Notes: generated from the sequence alone by a model not told the origin. A stretch of DNA of 64,000 nt from Lysobacter sp. cf310 (GCF_900114355.1 NZ_FOSS01000001.1:310001-374000), one strand, 5' to 3'. Shown: positions 52,495-61,775, numbered from the stretch's first letter. Made by a program: numbers and translations.

Positions 52495-53427
52495 TCAGGG
52501 TGACGCGGCTCGCGTGGCCGGCGCGTCGTCGGCTTGCACGCGGGCCAGCAAGGCCTCGACCTCGTCACGGCTGGGCACGCTGGATTGCGCGCCCGCGCGG
52601 GTGCAGGCCAGGGCCGAGGCGGCGCTGGCGCGACGCAGGGCCGCGGCGCCGTCCTCGCCCGCGGCCAGCGCTGCCGCCAGTGTGCCGCAGAACGTGTCGC
52701 CGGCGGCGGTGGTGTCGACGGCGGTCACCGGATAAGCGGGCTGATGCAGCAGCGCGTCGCCGATGCGCGCGCAGCAGCCGCGCGCACCCAGGGTGACGAT
52801 CACCCAAGGTGTGTTCAGACGCGCCAGGGCCGCGGCGCGGTCGTCGCGCACGCCGGTGATCGCAGCCAGCTCGCCCTCGTTGACGACCAGCACATCGACG
52901 GCGGCCAGCAGGCGTTCCGGCAAGGCGCAGGCGGGCGCGGCGTTGAGGATCACGCTCACTCCCGCCGCGCGCGCGGCCAGCGCCCAGGCCTCGACCGTCG
53001 CCAGCGGCGTTTCCAGTTGCAGCAGCAAATGACTGACGCCGCGCAGGTCCGGCAGATGCTCGGGCCGCAGCGCGACGTTCGCGCCCGGGGCCACGGTGAT
53101 CGCGTTCTCGCCGTCGTCGGACACGCAGATGAAGGCGGTGCCGGTGGCGGTGTCGGCCACGCGTAGCGCCAGCACGTCCACACCGGCCGCCTGCAGCGAG
53201 CGTTCGATCGGCGCCGCGTAGTCGTCGTCGCCGAACGCCGCGAGCAACCGCGTCGGCGCGCCCGCGCGCGCGCAGGCCACGGCCTGGTTGGCGCCCTTGC
53301 CGCCCGGATAGGTCGCGAAGCCCTGGCCGAGCACGGTCTCGCCGGGCGCCGGCACGTGCGCGGCGCGCACCACGAAATCCAGGTTGGCCGAGCCCGCGAC
53401 CAGCACGCTGCCGCCACGCGCGCTCAT
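52495..53427 (-). CDS. PfkB-family sugar kinase, ribokinase type
   Basis: A 310-residue PfkB kinase. The N-terminal substrate motif is GSANLDFVVRAAHVPAPGETVLGQGFATYPGGKGANQAVA, which matches ribokinase closely. The catalytic anion hole is DTTAAGDTF near residue 245. It phosphorylates ribose or a similar furanose/pentose at C5. Its start overlaps the serine hydrolase stop by 4 nt, so it is co-translated; the SUMF1-fusion gene follows after 55 nt. Sugar released by the GH127 or TIM-barrel enzymes is a plausible substrate. I do not assign rbsK because no ribose transport genes are linked. Confidence 0.92.
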   Translation of the reverse strand: MSARGGSVLVAGSANLDFVVRAAHVPAPGETVLGQGFATYPGGKGANQAVACARAGAPTRLLAAFGDDDYAAPIERSLQAAGVDVLALRVADTATGTAFICVSDDGENAITVAPGANVALRPEHLPDLRGVSHLLLQLETPLATVEAWALAARAAGVSVILNAAPACALPERLLAAVDVLVVNEGELAAITGVRDDRAAALARLNTPWVIVTLGARGCCARIGDALLHQPAYPVTAVDTTAAGDTFCGTLAAALAAGEDGAAALRRASAASALACTRAGAQSSVPSRDEVEALLARVQADDAPATRAASP

Positions 53428-54776
53428 GGCGCCAGGCCCTGGTAGACCAGGCCGTAGAACCGACGCGCGACCCGCGGCAGATCGGCGCGATCTTCGCGCG
53501 GCAAATGCTGCAACAACAGGATCGCGATCAACTGCTCCTGCGGATCGATGGTGTAACTGGTGGACGCCGCACCCGACCAGCCGAACTGCCCCACCGAGCC
53601 GGGTTGGCCGCGCAGCGCCGGGTCCAGCACCACGTAGCCGCCCAGGCCGAAGCCCTCGGCGTCGCTGAACTGCGTCACCGGCGGGTTCAACATGGTCAGA
53701 TGGTTGCGCATCATCAGCTCGACCGTCTTGCGGCCCAGCAAGGTTTCGCCGTCCAGGCTCCCGCCCGCCAGCAGCATCTGGCAGAAGCGCAGATAGTCGC
53801 CGGCGGTGGAGTACAAGCCGCCGGCACCGCTGGGATAGGCATTGAGCGGCGCGCCGGGTTCGCGCGCGCTGGTGCCGTCGTCCAGGCGCAGGCGTCCGTC
53901 GTCGCCCATGCGTGTGATGTCGACCACGCGCGCGCGCTGCGCGGCGGGCACGCTGAAGCCGGTGTCGCGCATGCGCAGCGGCGCGAATACGCGCTGCCGT
54001 AGGAAGTCGTCGAAACTCAGGCCGCTACCGACCTCGACCAGGCGCGCCAGGGTCTCCAAGGCCGCCCCGTCGTAACCGAAGCGCGTACCCGGATCGGCGG
54101 CCAGCGGCACCCGGCTCAAGCGCTCCACGAAGCCGCGCAGATCGCGCGCGGCGTGCGGATCGGCGCGTTGCAGCAGCGCCAGGGCGATGTCGTCGCCCGG
54201 GCGGCCGGCGGCGAAACCGGCGGTGTGGGTGAGCAGGTGCCGGATCGTGATCGGCCGCGCGGCCGGACGCAGCCGCGGCGCGTCGACGCTGCCGCCGGCC
54301 ACCACCTGCGGCGCGTCGAAGCCCGGCAGATAGCGCGAGATCGGATCGTCGAGGGCGAACTTGCCCTCCTCCATCAACATCAGCACCGCCACCGAGGTGA
54401 CGGTCTTGCTCATGGAGTAGATGCGGAAGATATCGTCGCGCTGCAGCGGACGGCTGCGCGCGAGGTCGCGGTGGCCGTAGGCGCGCCAGTCGACGATGCG
54501 CCCCTTGCGCGCGATCAGCGTGATCCCGCCGAGATAGCCGTCCGCGCCGGTGGTCTGTTCCATGAAGGCGTGCAGGCGTTGCAGACGGGGCGCCGAATAG
54601 CCCTGCGCCTCGGGCGCGGACTCCGGCAGCGGCGAAGGCTCGGCCGCCTGCGCCGGGGCCAGCGTCATGGCGCAGAGCAACAGGCCGCACAGGCCTGCGC
54701 ACCGAACCAGAGCGGAGAAAAGAGAGCCGCCGCGGGCCACGGGCCCGTCGGCGGCAGTTCGGGAGTGTCGCGCCAC
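53424..54776 (-). CDS. Secreted serine hydrolase, class C beta-lactamase fold
   Basis: A 450-residue protein with a GTG start 10 nt after the TonB-receptor stop. A hydrophobic signal lies at about residues 17-45 (LVRCAGLCGLLLCAMTLAPAQA). The nucleophile motif is S121-M-S-K124 in FRIYSMSKTVTS, followed by VAVLMLMEEGKFALDDPISRYLPGF and HLLTHTAGFAAG. The second motif is FGYDGAALETLARLVEVG (Y present, usual N replaced). This resembles esterases and D-aminopeptidases of the family more than true beta-lactamases. It probably cleaves an ester or amide on the imported compound in the periplasm. It is coupled to ribokinase by 4 nt. Confidence 0.9.
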   Translation of the reverse strand: MARHSRTAADGPVARGGSLFSALVRCAGLCGLLLCAMTLAPAQAAEPSPLPESAPEAQGYSAPRLQRLHAFMEQTTGADGYLGGITLIARKGRIVDWRAYGHRDLARSRPLQRDDIFRIYSMSKTVTSVAVLMLMEEGKFALDDPISRYLPGFDAPQVVAGGSVDAPRLRPAARPITIRHLLTHTAGFAAGRPGDDIALALLQRADPHAARDLRGFVERLSRVPLAADPGTRFGYDGAALETLARLVEVGSGLSFDDFLRQRVFAPLRMRDTGFSVPAAQRARVVDITRMGDDGRLRLDDGTSAREPGAPLNAYPSGAGGLYSTAGDYLRFCQMLLAGGSLDGETLLGRKTVELMMRNHLTMLNPPVTQFSDAEGFGLGGYVVLDPALRGQPGSVGQFGWSGAASTSYTIDPQEQLIAILLLQHLPREDRADLPRVARRFYGLVYQGLAP

Positions 54777-54786
54777 TTCTTATGAT

Positions 54787-57063
54787 TCAGAACTTGATGG
54801 TGTGGGTGAGCGAGACCATGCGGCCGCGGCCGGCCCAGTAGTTCTGGAAGCCGCCCGGCGGCTGCGACCAGCTCAGGATGTACTGCTTGTCCAGCAGGTT
54901 CTCGATGCCGAGCGAGAACCGGCCCCAACGCTCGGTCTCGTAGTTCATGCCCAGGTCGAACAGGGTGTAGCCGTGGGTCTCTTCGGTGAAAGTGAAGCGT
55001 TGGCCATCGAAGGGACGCACATCGGTGCCCGAGAGCTTGCGCGAGAACAGCGTGGTCGCGCCCAGGGTGATGTCGCCGCGCGGCACGAAGTTCCAGGTCA
55101 CCGACCAGGCGAACTTGTCGGGGTTGATGTCGAGCACGCCCATGGGACGGTTCAGGCCGCCGGCCGGATAGCGCCCGGCCGCGTCGGCCGACCAGAACGC
55201 GGTCTCGCCGCGGGTGTGCGAATAGACCGCGCTGAACTTCCACTTCTCCGAGAAGCGGTAGTCGCCGGACAGCTCGTAGCCCTTGATCCGCACCGGCGCG
55301 CGCAGCAGCACGAAGTCGTTGGTGACCGGATCGATCGACAGCGACTGGCCGAAGTCGGACTTGGAGTCGTAATGCGAGGCGCTCAGCGAGCCGCGGCTGC
55401 CGCGCCAGTTGAAGCCGAACTCGGTGTTGTCCACCACGATCGCATTCAGATCGAGCAGGTCGCCGACGCTGATCTGCGGATCGTTCGGGCAACCGTCGGG
55501 CTGGGTGCCTTCGGGGCTGTCGTTGGAGCACTGGATGTTGCGCAGCGGGATGCCGACATTGGCCAGGGTGAAGCCCTCGCCGTAGGAGCCGAACACCGAG
55601 AAGCCCTCGTTGATGCGCCAGACCACGCCGGCATTGACCAGGTTTTCCTGGTAGTCCAGAGTGCCGCCGCGCACGAAGCGGCGGTCACGGAACCAGGTGG
55701 TGGTGTAGTCGTCGACGTGCATCTCGCCGTCTTCGCGGCGGATGCCGCCGCTGAAGGTGAGCGGGCCCACGTCCCAGGACAGCTGCAGCCAGGGCGCCTG
55801 GCTCTTGTACTCCATCGGCGGCACCCAGACCCGGTTGGTCAGGGCCAGACGCTGCTCGGCGGTGTCCTTGACCAGGTCCAGGCCCACCCGCAGTTCCAGG
55901 CCGTCCACCGAGAACAGCGAGGGCCGGGTCCAGGAGGTGCGCAGGCCCTGCTTGTCGGCCCGGATCTCGGACTGGTCGTAGATGCTGCCGATCGGCGCGA
56001 TCAGCGGGTCCTGACGATCGGAGGAGTTCTCGACCAGGTAACGCATGGCCTGGTCGGCCTTGTAGCCGTTGAGCACCAGCGTGCCGCCGAAGAAGTCGAA
56101 GTGGGTGTAGCTCAGCTGGTATTGCTTGAAGTCGTTGAAGGCGGCCTTGGAGCCGAAGATCTGACCGCGCTCGGAGGTGTTGGTGCGGGTCTCGCCGCAG
56201 ATCGCGAATTCCTCCGGCCGGCAACCCAGGACCTGGATGTAGTTGGCCTTGCCTTCGATCTTGAAGTGGCTGACCGAGCCCTCGATGCGCTGGGTGCCGT
56301 CCTCGCCGAAGTTGTAGCCGGCCTTGAGGAACAGGTTGCGCGCTTCCGAATCGGCGACCGAACCGCTGGTGTTCATGCCCACGCGGCGGCCGTCGGCGTC
56401 GTAGCTGATGCCGCGGTCGATGATGGAGGCGCTGGCCAGCATGTCGAAGTCGCCGTCCTTGCGGGCGAAGTTCAGGCCGAGCTTCCAGCCGTCGCTGTCG
56501 TCGCCAAACTGGGTCGAGTAGCGCGAGATCAGGGTGACCTCGTTGCCCTCCTTGGTCGGCGACGAGGACAGGTAGTTGATGATGCCGCCCGCCGCGCCGA
56601 TGCCTTCCGATGCGGAGGGGCCGTTGATGACCTCGATGCGACCGACGATGCCCATGTCGGTGAAGGTGGCGTTGCGGGTGCCTTCGCGCAGCGGCGAACC
56701 CTGCGGCACGCCGTCGAACAAACGCAGTGCGACCCGCCCGCGCAGGTTCTCGCCGGTGTTGCTCATCGCCTGCGAGGACTCGGCGTAGCCGGGTACCGAG
56801 CGCGCCAGCACCGCGGTCGCGTCCTCGGTCAGGACCAGGCTGCGCTGCACTTCTTCTTTCGACACCAGGGTGATCGCGCCCGGGATCTTGTCGACCGCCT
56901 TGGGGCTGCGCGTGCCGGTGACGACCACGTTGTCCAGGTCGACTGCCGAGGAATCCTTGGTTTCGCTTTCGGCAACCGCTTCGGCGTCCTGCGCGCGGGC
57001 ATTTCCGGAGATGACGGAGAGCAGCAGGATGCTGCTGATCGCGGCGCTGAGTGGCTTGACCAT
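54787..57063 (-). CDS. TonB-dependent outer-membrane receptor
   Basis: A 758-residue receptor with a signal peptide (LSAAISSILLLSVISGNARAQ). The N-terminal region DLDNVVVTGTRSPKAVDKIPGAITLVSKEEVQ covers the TonB box and the start of the plug. Plug blocks continue with FTDMGIVGRIEVINGPSASEGIGAAGGIINYL. A 22-strand barrel follows, ending in LTHTIKF with the terminal phenylalanine. It is the first gene of the minus-strand operon with the hydrolase, kinase and glycosidase genes. This context suggests uptake of a carbohydrate-bearing molecule rather than iron. No transmembrane anti-sigma or sigma gene is adjacent. Confidence 0.95.
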   Translation of the reverse strand: MVKPLSAAISSILLLSVISGNARAQDAEAVAESETKDSSAVDLDNVVVTGTRSPKAVDKIPGAITLVSKEEVQRSLVLTEDATAVLARSVPGYAESSQAMSNTGENLRGRVALRLFDGVPQGSPLREGTRNATFTDMGIVGRIEVINGPSASEGIGAAGGIINYLSSSPTKEGNEVTLISRYSTQFGDDSDGWKLGLNFARKDGDFDMLASASIIDRGISYDADGRRVGMNTSGSVADSEARNLFLKAGYNFGEDGTQRIEGSVSHFKIEGKANYIQVLGCRPEEFAICGETRTNTSERGQIFGSKAAFNDFKQYQLSYTHFDFFGGTLVLNGYKADQAMRYLVENSSDRQDPLIAPIGSIYDQSEIRADKQGLRTSWTRPSLFSVDGLELRVGLDLVKDTAEQRLALTNRVWVPPMEYKSQAPWLQLSWDVGPLTFSGGIRREDGEMHVDDYTTTWFRDRRFVRGGTLDYQENLVNAGVVWRINEGFSVFGSYGEGFTLANVGIPLRNIQCSNDSPEGTQPDGCPNDPQISVGDLLDLNAIVVDNTEFGFNWRGSRGSLSASHYDSKSDFGQSLSIDPVTNDFVLLRAPVRIKGYELSGDYRFSEKWKFSAVYSHTRGETAFWSADAAGRYPAGGLNRPMGVLDINPDKFAWSVTWNFVPRGDITLGATTLFSRKLSGTDVRPFDGQRFTFTEETHGYTLFDLGMNYETERWGRFSLGIENLLDKQYILSWSQPPGGFQNYWAGRGRMVSLTHTIKF

Positions 57064-57245
57064 GTCGTGTCTCGTGCTGGATTCGGATGGCGACGGTTCG
57101 CGCCGTCGCGGCGTGGTCGTTGATCGATGATGCGTGGAACCGCGCGGATCGCGCTTCGCTCTGGCGACGCCCCCCGACGTCCCGGCAGCCCTGTTGGTGT
57201 AAACGAGCGTATGCGCTCGGACGCAGGCATAGAACCGGCGCGGGC

Positions 57246-57274
57246 TATGTTCAGAGACTAGGTTTTGTTGCTTG
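57246..57274 (-). promoter_or_regulatory. Shared spaced motif upstream of the TonB receptor
   Basis: TATGTTC (57246-57252), 15 nt, TTGCTTG (57268-57274) on the plus strand: the same arms and spacing as before caiB. It lies 182 nt before the receptor start, just after the end of the lysR gene. Confidence 0.55.
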
Positions 57275-57279
57275 AGTGC

Positions 57280-57313
57280 GCAGGAAAAATGTCGCGTTGC
57301 AGCATTTTTCTGC
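57280..57313. terminator. AT-core hairpin between lysR and the TonB receptor
   Basis: GCAG(G)AAAAATG pairs with CATTTTTCTGC (one bulge) around an 11-nt loop, 21 nt after the lysR stop. On the minus strand it has CATTTTTC in the second arm. It may terminate lysR or act as a 5' regulatory structure; it lies beside the shared motif. Confidence 0.45.
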
Positions 57314-57333
57314 AGGCAAGCGCGCCGCGGCGC

Positions 57334-58218
57334 TCAGCCCTTCTGCGCCGCCTGCATCGCCTTGCGGCTTTCCTGCAGGAACACCGTGACCAGCCGCACG
57401 CGCACGCTGGAACGCGACCAGACGATGCCGATCCGGCGCGTGGCCGAGGCATCGGGCAGCGGGATGCGCGCGAGCTTCAGCCCTTCCGGCCAGGGCTTGG
57501 CCCAATCCGGGACCAGCGACACGCCCAGGCCGCGGTCGACCATGACCGCGATCGCATTGAGCGCATTGAGCTCGAAACGCTCGCGCGGGACGATGTTGGC
57601 CGCGCGCAGGTACTCGTCGGCCTGGCGCCCGCCCCACTGGTGGCGGTCGTAGCGGATCAGCGGCTGGGTCGCCAACAGTTCGTGCGGGTCGCGCTCGGCC
57701 ATGCTCTGCGGCGCCAGCACGATCAGCGGCTCCTCGCGCAGCAACTGCCATTCGCAGGTCTTAGGCAGCGGGAACGGTGCCTGCAGCACCACCGCCGCGT
57801 CCAGATCGCCCTTCTCCACGGCGTGGTAGAGATCGGCCGAATAGCCGGGCTTGATGAACACGTTGATCTGCGGAAAGGTCTCGACCATGCGCGCGAGCAC
57901 GTCGGGCAGCATGCCGGCCAGGGCGGTCGGGCACGCGCCCAGACGCAGCTCGCCGGAGACCCCGCTCTCGTTGGCCACGCTGCGCAGGTCTGCGACGCTG
58001 CGCAGCAGCTCGCGCGTGCGCGACAGGATCCGCGAACCTTCCTCGGTCACGCTGACGGTACGGCCGACGCGTGCGATCAGCGGCGCGCCGATCTCGCGCT
58101 CCAGGGTGCGGATCTGCTGGGCGACCGCGGCCGGGGTGATCCCGAGCACGCGCGCCGCCGCGGCCATCGAGCCCTGGTCGACCACGGTTACGAAGGTGTG
58201 CAGGAACTGAGTTTCCAC
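57334..58218 (-). CDS. LysR-family transcriptional regulator
   Basis: A 294-residue LysR protein. N-terminal winged HTH: METQFLHTFVTVVDQGSMAAAARVLGITPAAVAQQIRTLEREIGAPLIARVGRTVSVTEEG. The C-terminal effector-binding domain has the usual two-lobe pattern (ELRLGACPTALAGMLPDVLARMVETFP). It is divergent from phyH and lies upstream of the TonB-receptor operon. It is the most likely regulator of the cluster. Whether it binds the shared TATGTTC-N15-TTGCTTG motif is not known. Confidence 0.94.
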   Translation of the reverse strand: METQFLHTFVTVVDQGSMAAAARVLGITPAAVAQQIRTLEREIGAPLIARVGRTVSVTEEGSRILSRTRELLRSVADLRSVANESGVSGELRLGACPTALAGMLPDVLARMVETFPQINVFIKPGYSADLYHAVEKGDLDAAVVLQAPFPLPKTCEWQLLREEPLIVLAPQSMAERDPHELLATQPLIRYDRHQWGGRQADEYLRAANIVPRERFELNALNAIAVMVDRGLGVSLVPDWAKPWPEGLKLARIPLPDASATRRIGIVWSRSSVRVRLVTVFLQESRKAMQAAQKG

Positions 58219-58317
58219 GAGACCTTAATCCGTTGAAGGCTGGAGGTTACTCCAGCGCCGATGCCCGCACCATGCGCGCGGCCGCGCGTCGCCGACCGCT
58301 GTGCGTGGCGAACGCCA

Positions 58318-58346
58318 AAGCCAAGCTGGGCCAGCGTCTGAATATA
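58318..58346 (+). promoter_or_regulatory. Weak fourth copy of the shared motif upstream of phyH
   Basis: Read in the direction of phyH: AAGCCAA (58318-58324), 15 nt, GAATATA (58340-58346). The other copies read CAAGCAA-N15-GAACATA in the direction of their genes. The match is partial, but the distance to the start codon (73 nt) is like that of the caiB and citE copies (66 and 77 nt). Confidence 0.25.
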
Positions 58347-58419
58347 GCGTTGGCGTCTTGGTGCGGCGCGCAGGCAGGCGAACAATCGGCGTCACACCCC
58401 AACTCAGCCGGACGCCCGC

Positions 58420-59211
58420 ATGGCCTACCCGATCGCAAGCGCCGAACAGATCGCGTTCTTCGCCGAGCACGGTTACTTGATCGTGCGCCAGGCGTTGCCG
58501 GCGCAGGAGCTGGACCGGATCGAGGCGCGCTGCGACCTGCTGCTGGCGGATAAGGAACGCCTGGCCAACGACTGGGCCTGGGACCGCAGCGAAAGCAAGG
58601 AGCGGCGCTCGTTCCGCATCGTGCAATCCTCGCCCACCCTGGTCTGGCCGGAGATCGCCGAGCAGCCGTACCGGGCCTGGCTGGCCGCCTTCGCGTCTTC
58701 GTTGATGGAGCGCGACATGGCGTTCTGGTACGACCAGTTCCTGGGCAAACCGCCGGGCAACAGTTCGCCCACCTACTGGCATCAGGACGAGGGCTACTGG
58801 GGGCGCAACCTGTTCGATCGCGGCATCACCGGCTGGATCCCGCTGCAGGACGTCGACACGGTCAACGGTTGCATGCATTTCGTCGACGGCGGCCACCGCG
58901 AAGGCGTGCTGCGCCATCGGCTGGTCGAAGGCGTGCAGAGCGACCTGCTGGTGTGCGAGGTCGACGAAGCTCGCGCCGTGCCCTGTCCGATGGCGCGCGG
59001 CGATGTCGCCTTCCATCATTCCAAGACCCCGCACATGAGCAACGCCAACACCGGCAGCGCCTGGCGCAAGGCCGTGACCAATCATCTGCAGGCCGCGGAC
59101 GGCACCGGTTCGGGCGATCACTACCCCTGGCGGGTGAAGGTGAACCAGCAGACCGGCGAACGCAGCGTGCCCGGCGGCGGCGCGCACGATCCGGGCGCGA
59201 TGGGCATGTAG
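58420..59211 (+). CDS. PhyH-family non-heme iron, 2-oxoglutarate dioxygenase
   Basis: A 263-residue phytanoyl-CoA dioxygenase family protein. The iron ligands are H121 and D123 in YWHQDEGYW and H205 in KTPHMSNANTGSAWRKAV; R216 is the likely 2-oxoglutarate anchor. Length fits the small bacterial members. No signal peptide, so it is cytosolic. It is divergently transcribed from lysR and faces the symporter gene tail to tail. It could hydroxylate the acid or another part of the imported compound before CoA transfer and cleavage. Substrate unknown; it could equally act on an amino-acid derivative. Confidence 0.92.
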   Translation: MAYPIASAEQIAFFAEHGYLIVRQALPAQELDRIEARCDLLLADKERLANDWAWDRSESKERRSFRIVQSSPTLVWPEIAEQPYRAWLAAFASSLMERDMAFWYDQFLGKPPGNSSPTYWHQDEGYWGRNLFDRGITGWIPLQDVDTVNGCMHFVDGGHREGVLRHRLVEGVQSDLLVCEVDEARAVPCPMARGDVAFHHSKTPHMSNANTGSAWRKAVTNHLQAADGTGSGDHYPWRVKVNQQTGERSVPGGGAHDPGAMGM

Positions 59212-59318
59212 CGCCGCTCGCGGCGCGGCTCGACGAGGCGCCAGCGGCGCTCCGTTCGCCCGACCCTGGATCATCCAGTCCCTAGCCCTTGCCCTTGGGC
59301 CGGTCCGCCACGCCCGGC

Positions 59319-61775
59319 TCAGACATCGCTGACGCGGTCGCGATAGATCGTCAGACCCTTCAGCGATCGCGTCGGCGCCGGGAAGAACAGGCTGGCGACG
59401 TAGCCGATCACGATGCACAGCAGGATCGAGATCGCCAGGTAGAAGTACGGATGCACCATGTCGAAGGACCAGATCACCAGGGTCAGTACGATGCTGGCGC
59501 CGATGCCGATCGCCACGCCCGGCGAATTGGCGCGGCGGGTGAACATGCCCAGGGTGTAGGCGCCCGCGAAGCCGCCGCCGAGCAGGCCGGCCAGCTCGAT
59601 CGAGACGTCGAACAGCGAATGGATGTCGAAGCGCGACAGCACCAGCGCGGTGGCGATGCCGACCAGGCCCACCACCACGGTCATGATCTCGGCGAAAAAC
59701 ACGCTCTGCTTGGGCGTGCGGTTCTTGGCCAGCTTCTCGTAGAAATCGACCGAGATCAGAGTCGCGACCGAGTTCATGATGCCCGACAGGGTCGCCATGG
59801 CCGCGGCGAAGATGCCAGCGATGATCAGCCCGGTCACGCCCACCGGCAGCTCGGCGGCGATGAACATCGGGAAGGTCGCGTCGATCGGCAGCAGCGGGTT
59901 CATCCGCTCCGGGTTGGCCTTGTAGTAGACGAACAAGGCCGTGCCGATGGTGTAGAAGATGATGCCGCCGGGGATCATGATCGCCGCGAAGGCCCAGATC
60001 GACCGCCCGGCCTCGCGGTCGGACTTGGTCGACAGGGTGCGCTGCATCAGCACCTGGTCCTTGGGGAAGGTCAGCACCACTTCGAACAGCACCAGGAAGA
60101 TGAAGCCCCAGACCGTGGCCTTGGTCAGGTCGAAGCTGAAATCGAAGGTGTGCATCTTGTTCTCGGCCATCGCCGCCGACCAGAACTCGCCGAAACCGCC
60201 GCGCAGGCTCCAGATCATGAAGCCGATGGCGAAGATCGCGCCGCCCATCTTCACGATCACCTGCACGAAGTCGGTCCAGATCACCGCCTTCATACCGCCC
60301 ATCGCGGTGTAGACGATGGTGAAGCCGCCCATCAGGATCACGCTCCAGAACACGCTGATGCCGGTGATGGTGGCGATGGCCAACGCGGGCAGGAACAGGA
60401 TCACGCTCATGCGGCTGCCGATCTGCACGAACACGCACAAGGCGCTGGCGAGCATGCGGATGGAGGGATGGAAACGGGTCTCCAGGTAGGAGAACACCGA
60501 CATCAGGTCCAGGCGCCGCAGCAACGGCACGATCCACACCGCCACGAACATCAGGCCGAACACCGCGATGACGTTGTTGGCCATGTACTGCCAATTGGTC
60601 TCGAAGGCCTTGGCCGGGATCGCGATGAAGCTGATCGAGCTGGTGTTGGCCGCGTACAGGCTGATGCCCGCGGCCCAGAACGGAATGGTGCGGCCGCCTA
60701 CGAAGAAGTTGGAGGTCGAGCTGCGCTTCTCGCGCAGGTAGAAGTACAGGCCGATGCCGATCATGCCGGCCAGGTAGACCACGATCACCACCCAGTCCAG
60801 CCAATGCAGACGCAGCTTGCTGGACTGCACCTGGGCGCTGGCGAAGGCGATCTCGCGCCCGTCCGCACCGGCCTGGGCCCAGATCAGGCCGTCGGGCCAG
60901 GCGGCCGTGGCGATGCTGCGGCCGGCCTGCGCGCCAGGCAGGGTCGCCCAGCTGGCGGTGATGGTCTGGTAGGTCGCGACTTTGGCGGCGGCGCCGGCCT
61001 CGGCGCCCTCCTCCACCAGATACAGAATGTGGGCCTGGCCGATGGCGCGGCCGGAGCCGGGCACGACGCGGCCGGGCGCGCGGCTGGGCTCGGTCCAGCC
61101 GGGCTCGGCCGACCAGCGCAGCACGCGGTCGCCGCCGCTGGTGGACGGCACCACCGCGAACAGGGCCTTGGTCTGCGCGACCAGCGAACTCGCGGCGCCG
61201 CCGCCCGGCCAGGGCGGCAGCGGCGCCCAATGCGGGCGCTCGTCTTCGAAACTCAATTGCAGCAGGTGCGCGCTGCCGTCGCCCGCGGTACCGGCGATAT
61301 AGAACGCATCCGCGGACAAAGCGCCGCGCGCGTCGCGCAGGGCCAGCGGCAGCGGCGCCAACGGCTGCAGCGCGATCGCGCCGTCGCGCAGACTCAGCTG
61401 CACCACTTGCGTCGCCATGCGCGGCGCACCCTGCCCCAGCAACAGATAGGCGCGTTCGCCGTCCTGTACCAGCGACACGACTTCGGACGCCTTCGTCTGT
61501 TCGGGCCAAGGCAGCGGCGACCAGGCGCGGGCGCCTTCCTGCAACGACCATGCGCCGTCATGCGTGATCGCGATCGCGCGGCCCTGCACGCGTGCGAGGC
61601 CGATCAATGGCGAGTCGGTCTTCAGGCTGGGCAGCGCTTGCGCACGCATCGGCGTCAGCGCTTCGGCCTGCAGCGGTCCGACCACGCTCAGCAGCAGCAA
61701 CAGCAACACCGTGCGCCACGACCTCGGCAACACGGACGCGCCGCAAATCGAACTACCCATCGCCCGCACGCTCAT
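59319..61775 (-). CDS. Beta-propeller (Kelch-like) domain fused to sodium:solute symporter
   Basis: An 818-residue fusion. It starts within the citE stop (ATGA); an ATG 15 nt later is also possible. A signal-type helix (TVLLLLLLSVVGPLQAEA) is followed by a periplasmic region of ~300 residues with repeated Kelch/propeller-like blades. From about residue 345 a sodium:solute symporter domain with about 13-14 helices follows (LDWVVIVVYLAGMIGIGLYFYLREKRSSTSNFFVGGRTIPFWAAGISLYAANTSS). The propeller resembles sugar mutarotase or sialate epimerase domains, so the protein may bind or epimerise a sugar before import. Coupled to citE. Confidence 0.88.
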   Translation of the reverse strand: MSVRAMGSSICGASVLPRSWRTVLLLLLLSVVGPLQAEALTPMRAQALPSLKTDSPLIGLARVQGRAIAITHDGAWSLQEGARAWSPLPWPEQTKASEVVSLVQDGERAYLLLGQGAPRMATQVVQLSLRDGAIALQPLAPLPLALRDARGALSADAFYIAGTAGDGSAHLLQLSFEDERPHWAPLPPWPGGGAASSLVAQTKALFAVVPSTSGGDRVLRWSAEPGWTEPSRAPGRVVPGSGRAIGQAHILYLVEEGAEAGAAAKVATYQTITASWATLPGAQAGRSIATAAWPDGLIWAQAGADGREIAFASAQVQSSKLRLHWLDWVVIVVYLAGMIGIGLYFYLREKRSSTSNFFVGGRTIPFWAAGISLYAANTSSISFIAIPAKAFETNWQYMANNVIAVFGLMFVAVWIVPLLRRLDLMSVFSYLETRFHPSIRMLASALCVFVQIGSRMSVILFLPALAIATITGISVFWSVILMGGFTIVYTAMGGMKAVIWTDFVQVIVKMGGAIFAIGFMIWSLRGGFGEFWSAAMAENKMHTFDFSFDLTKATVWGFIFLVLFEVVLTFPKDQVLMQRTLSTKSDREAGRSIWAFAAIMIPGGIIFYTIGTALFVYYKANPERMNPLLPIDATFPMFIAAELPVGVTGLIIAGIFAAAMATLSGIMNSVATLISVDFYEKLAKNRTPKQSVFFAEIMTVVVGLVGIATALVLSRFDIHSLFDVSIELAGLLGGGFAGAYTLGMFTRRANSPGVAIGIGASIVLTLVIWSFDMVHPYFYLAISILLCIVIGYVASLFFPAPTRSLKGLTIYRDRVSDV

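Noticed and set aside
53424-54776. Calling the serine hydrolase a beta-lactamase resistance gene
   Set aside because: The second motif (YDG instead of Y-x-N) and the catabolic operon context fit an esterase or peptidase better.
54787-57063. Assigning the TonB receptor to siderophore uptake
   Set aside because: No iron genes or Fur-like site are adjacent; the operon is catabolic. The ligand cannot be read from sequence.
57334-58218. Firm claim that LysR binds the shared spaced motif
   Set aside because: The arms do not form an obvious T-N11-A dyad, so the motif could belong to another regulator or be a promoter element. Kept only as a hypothesis.
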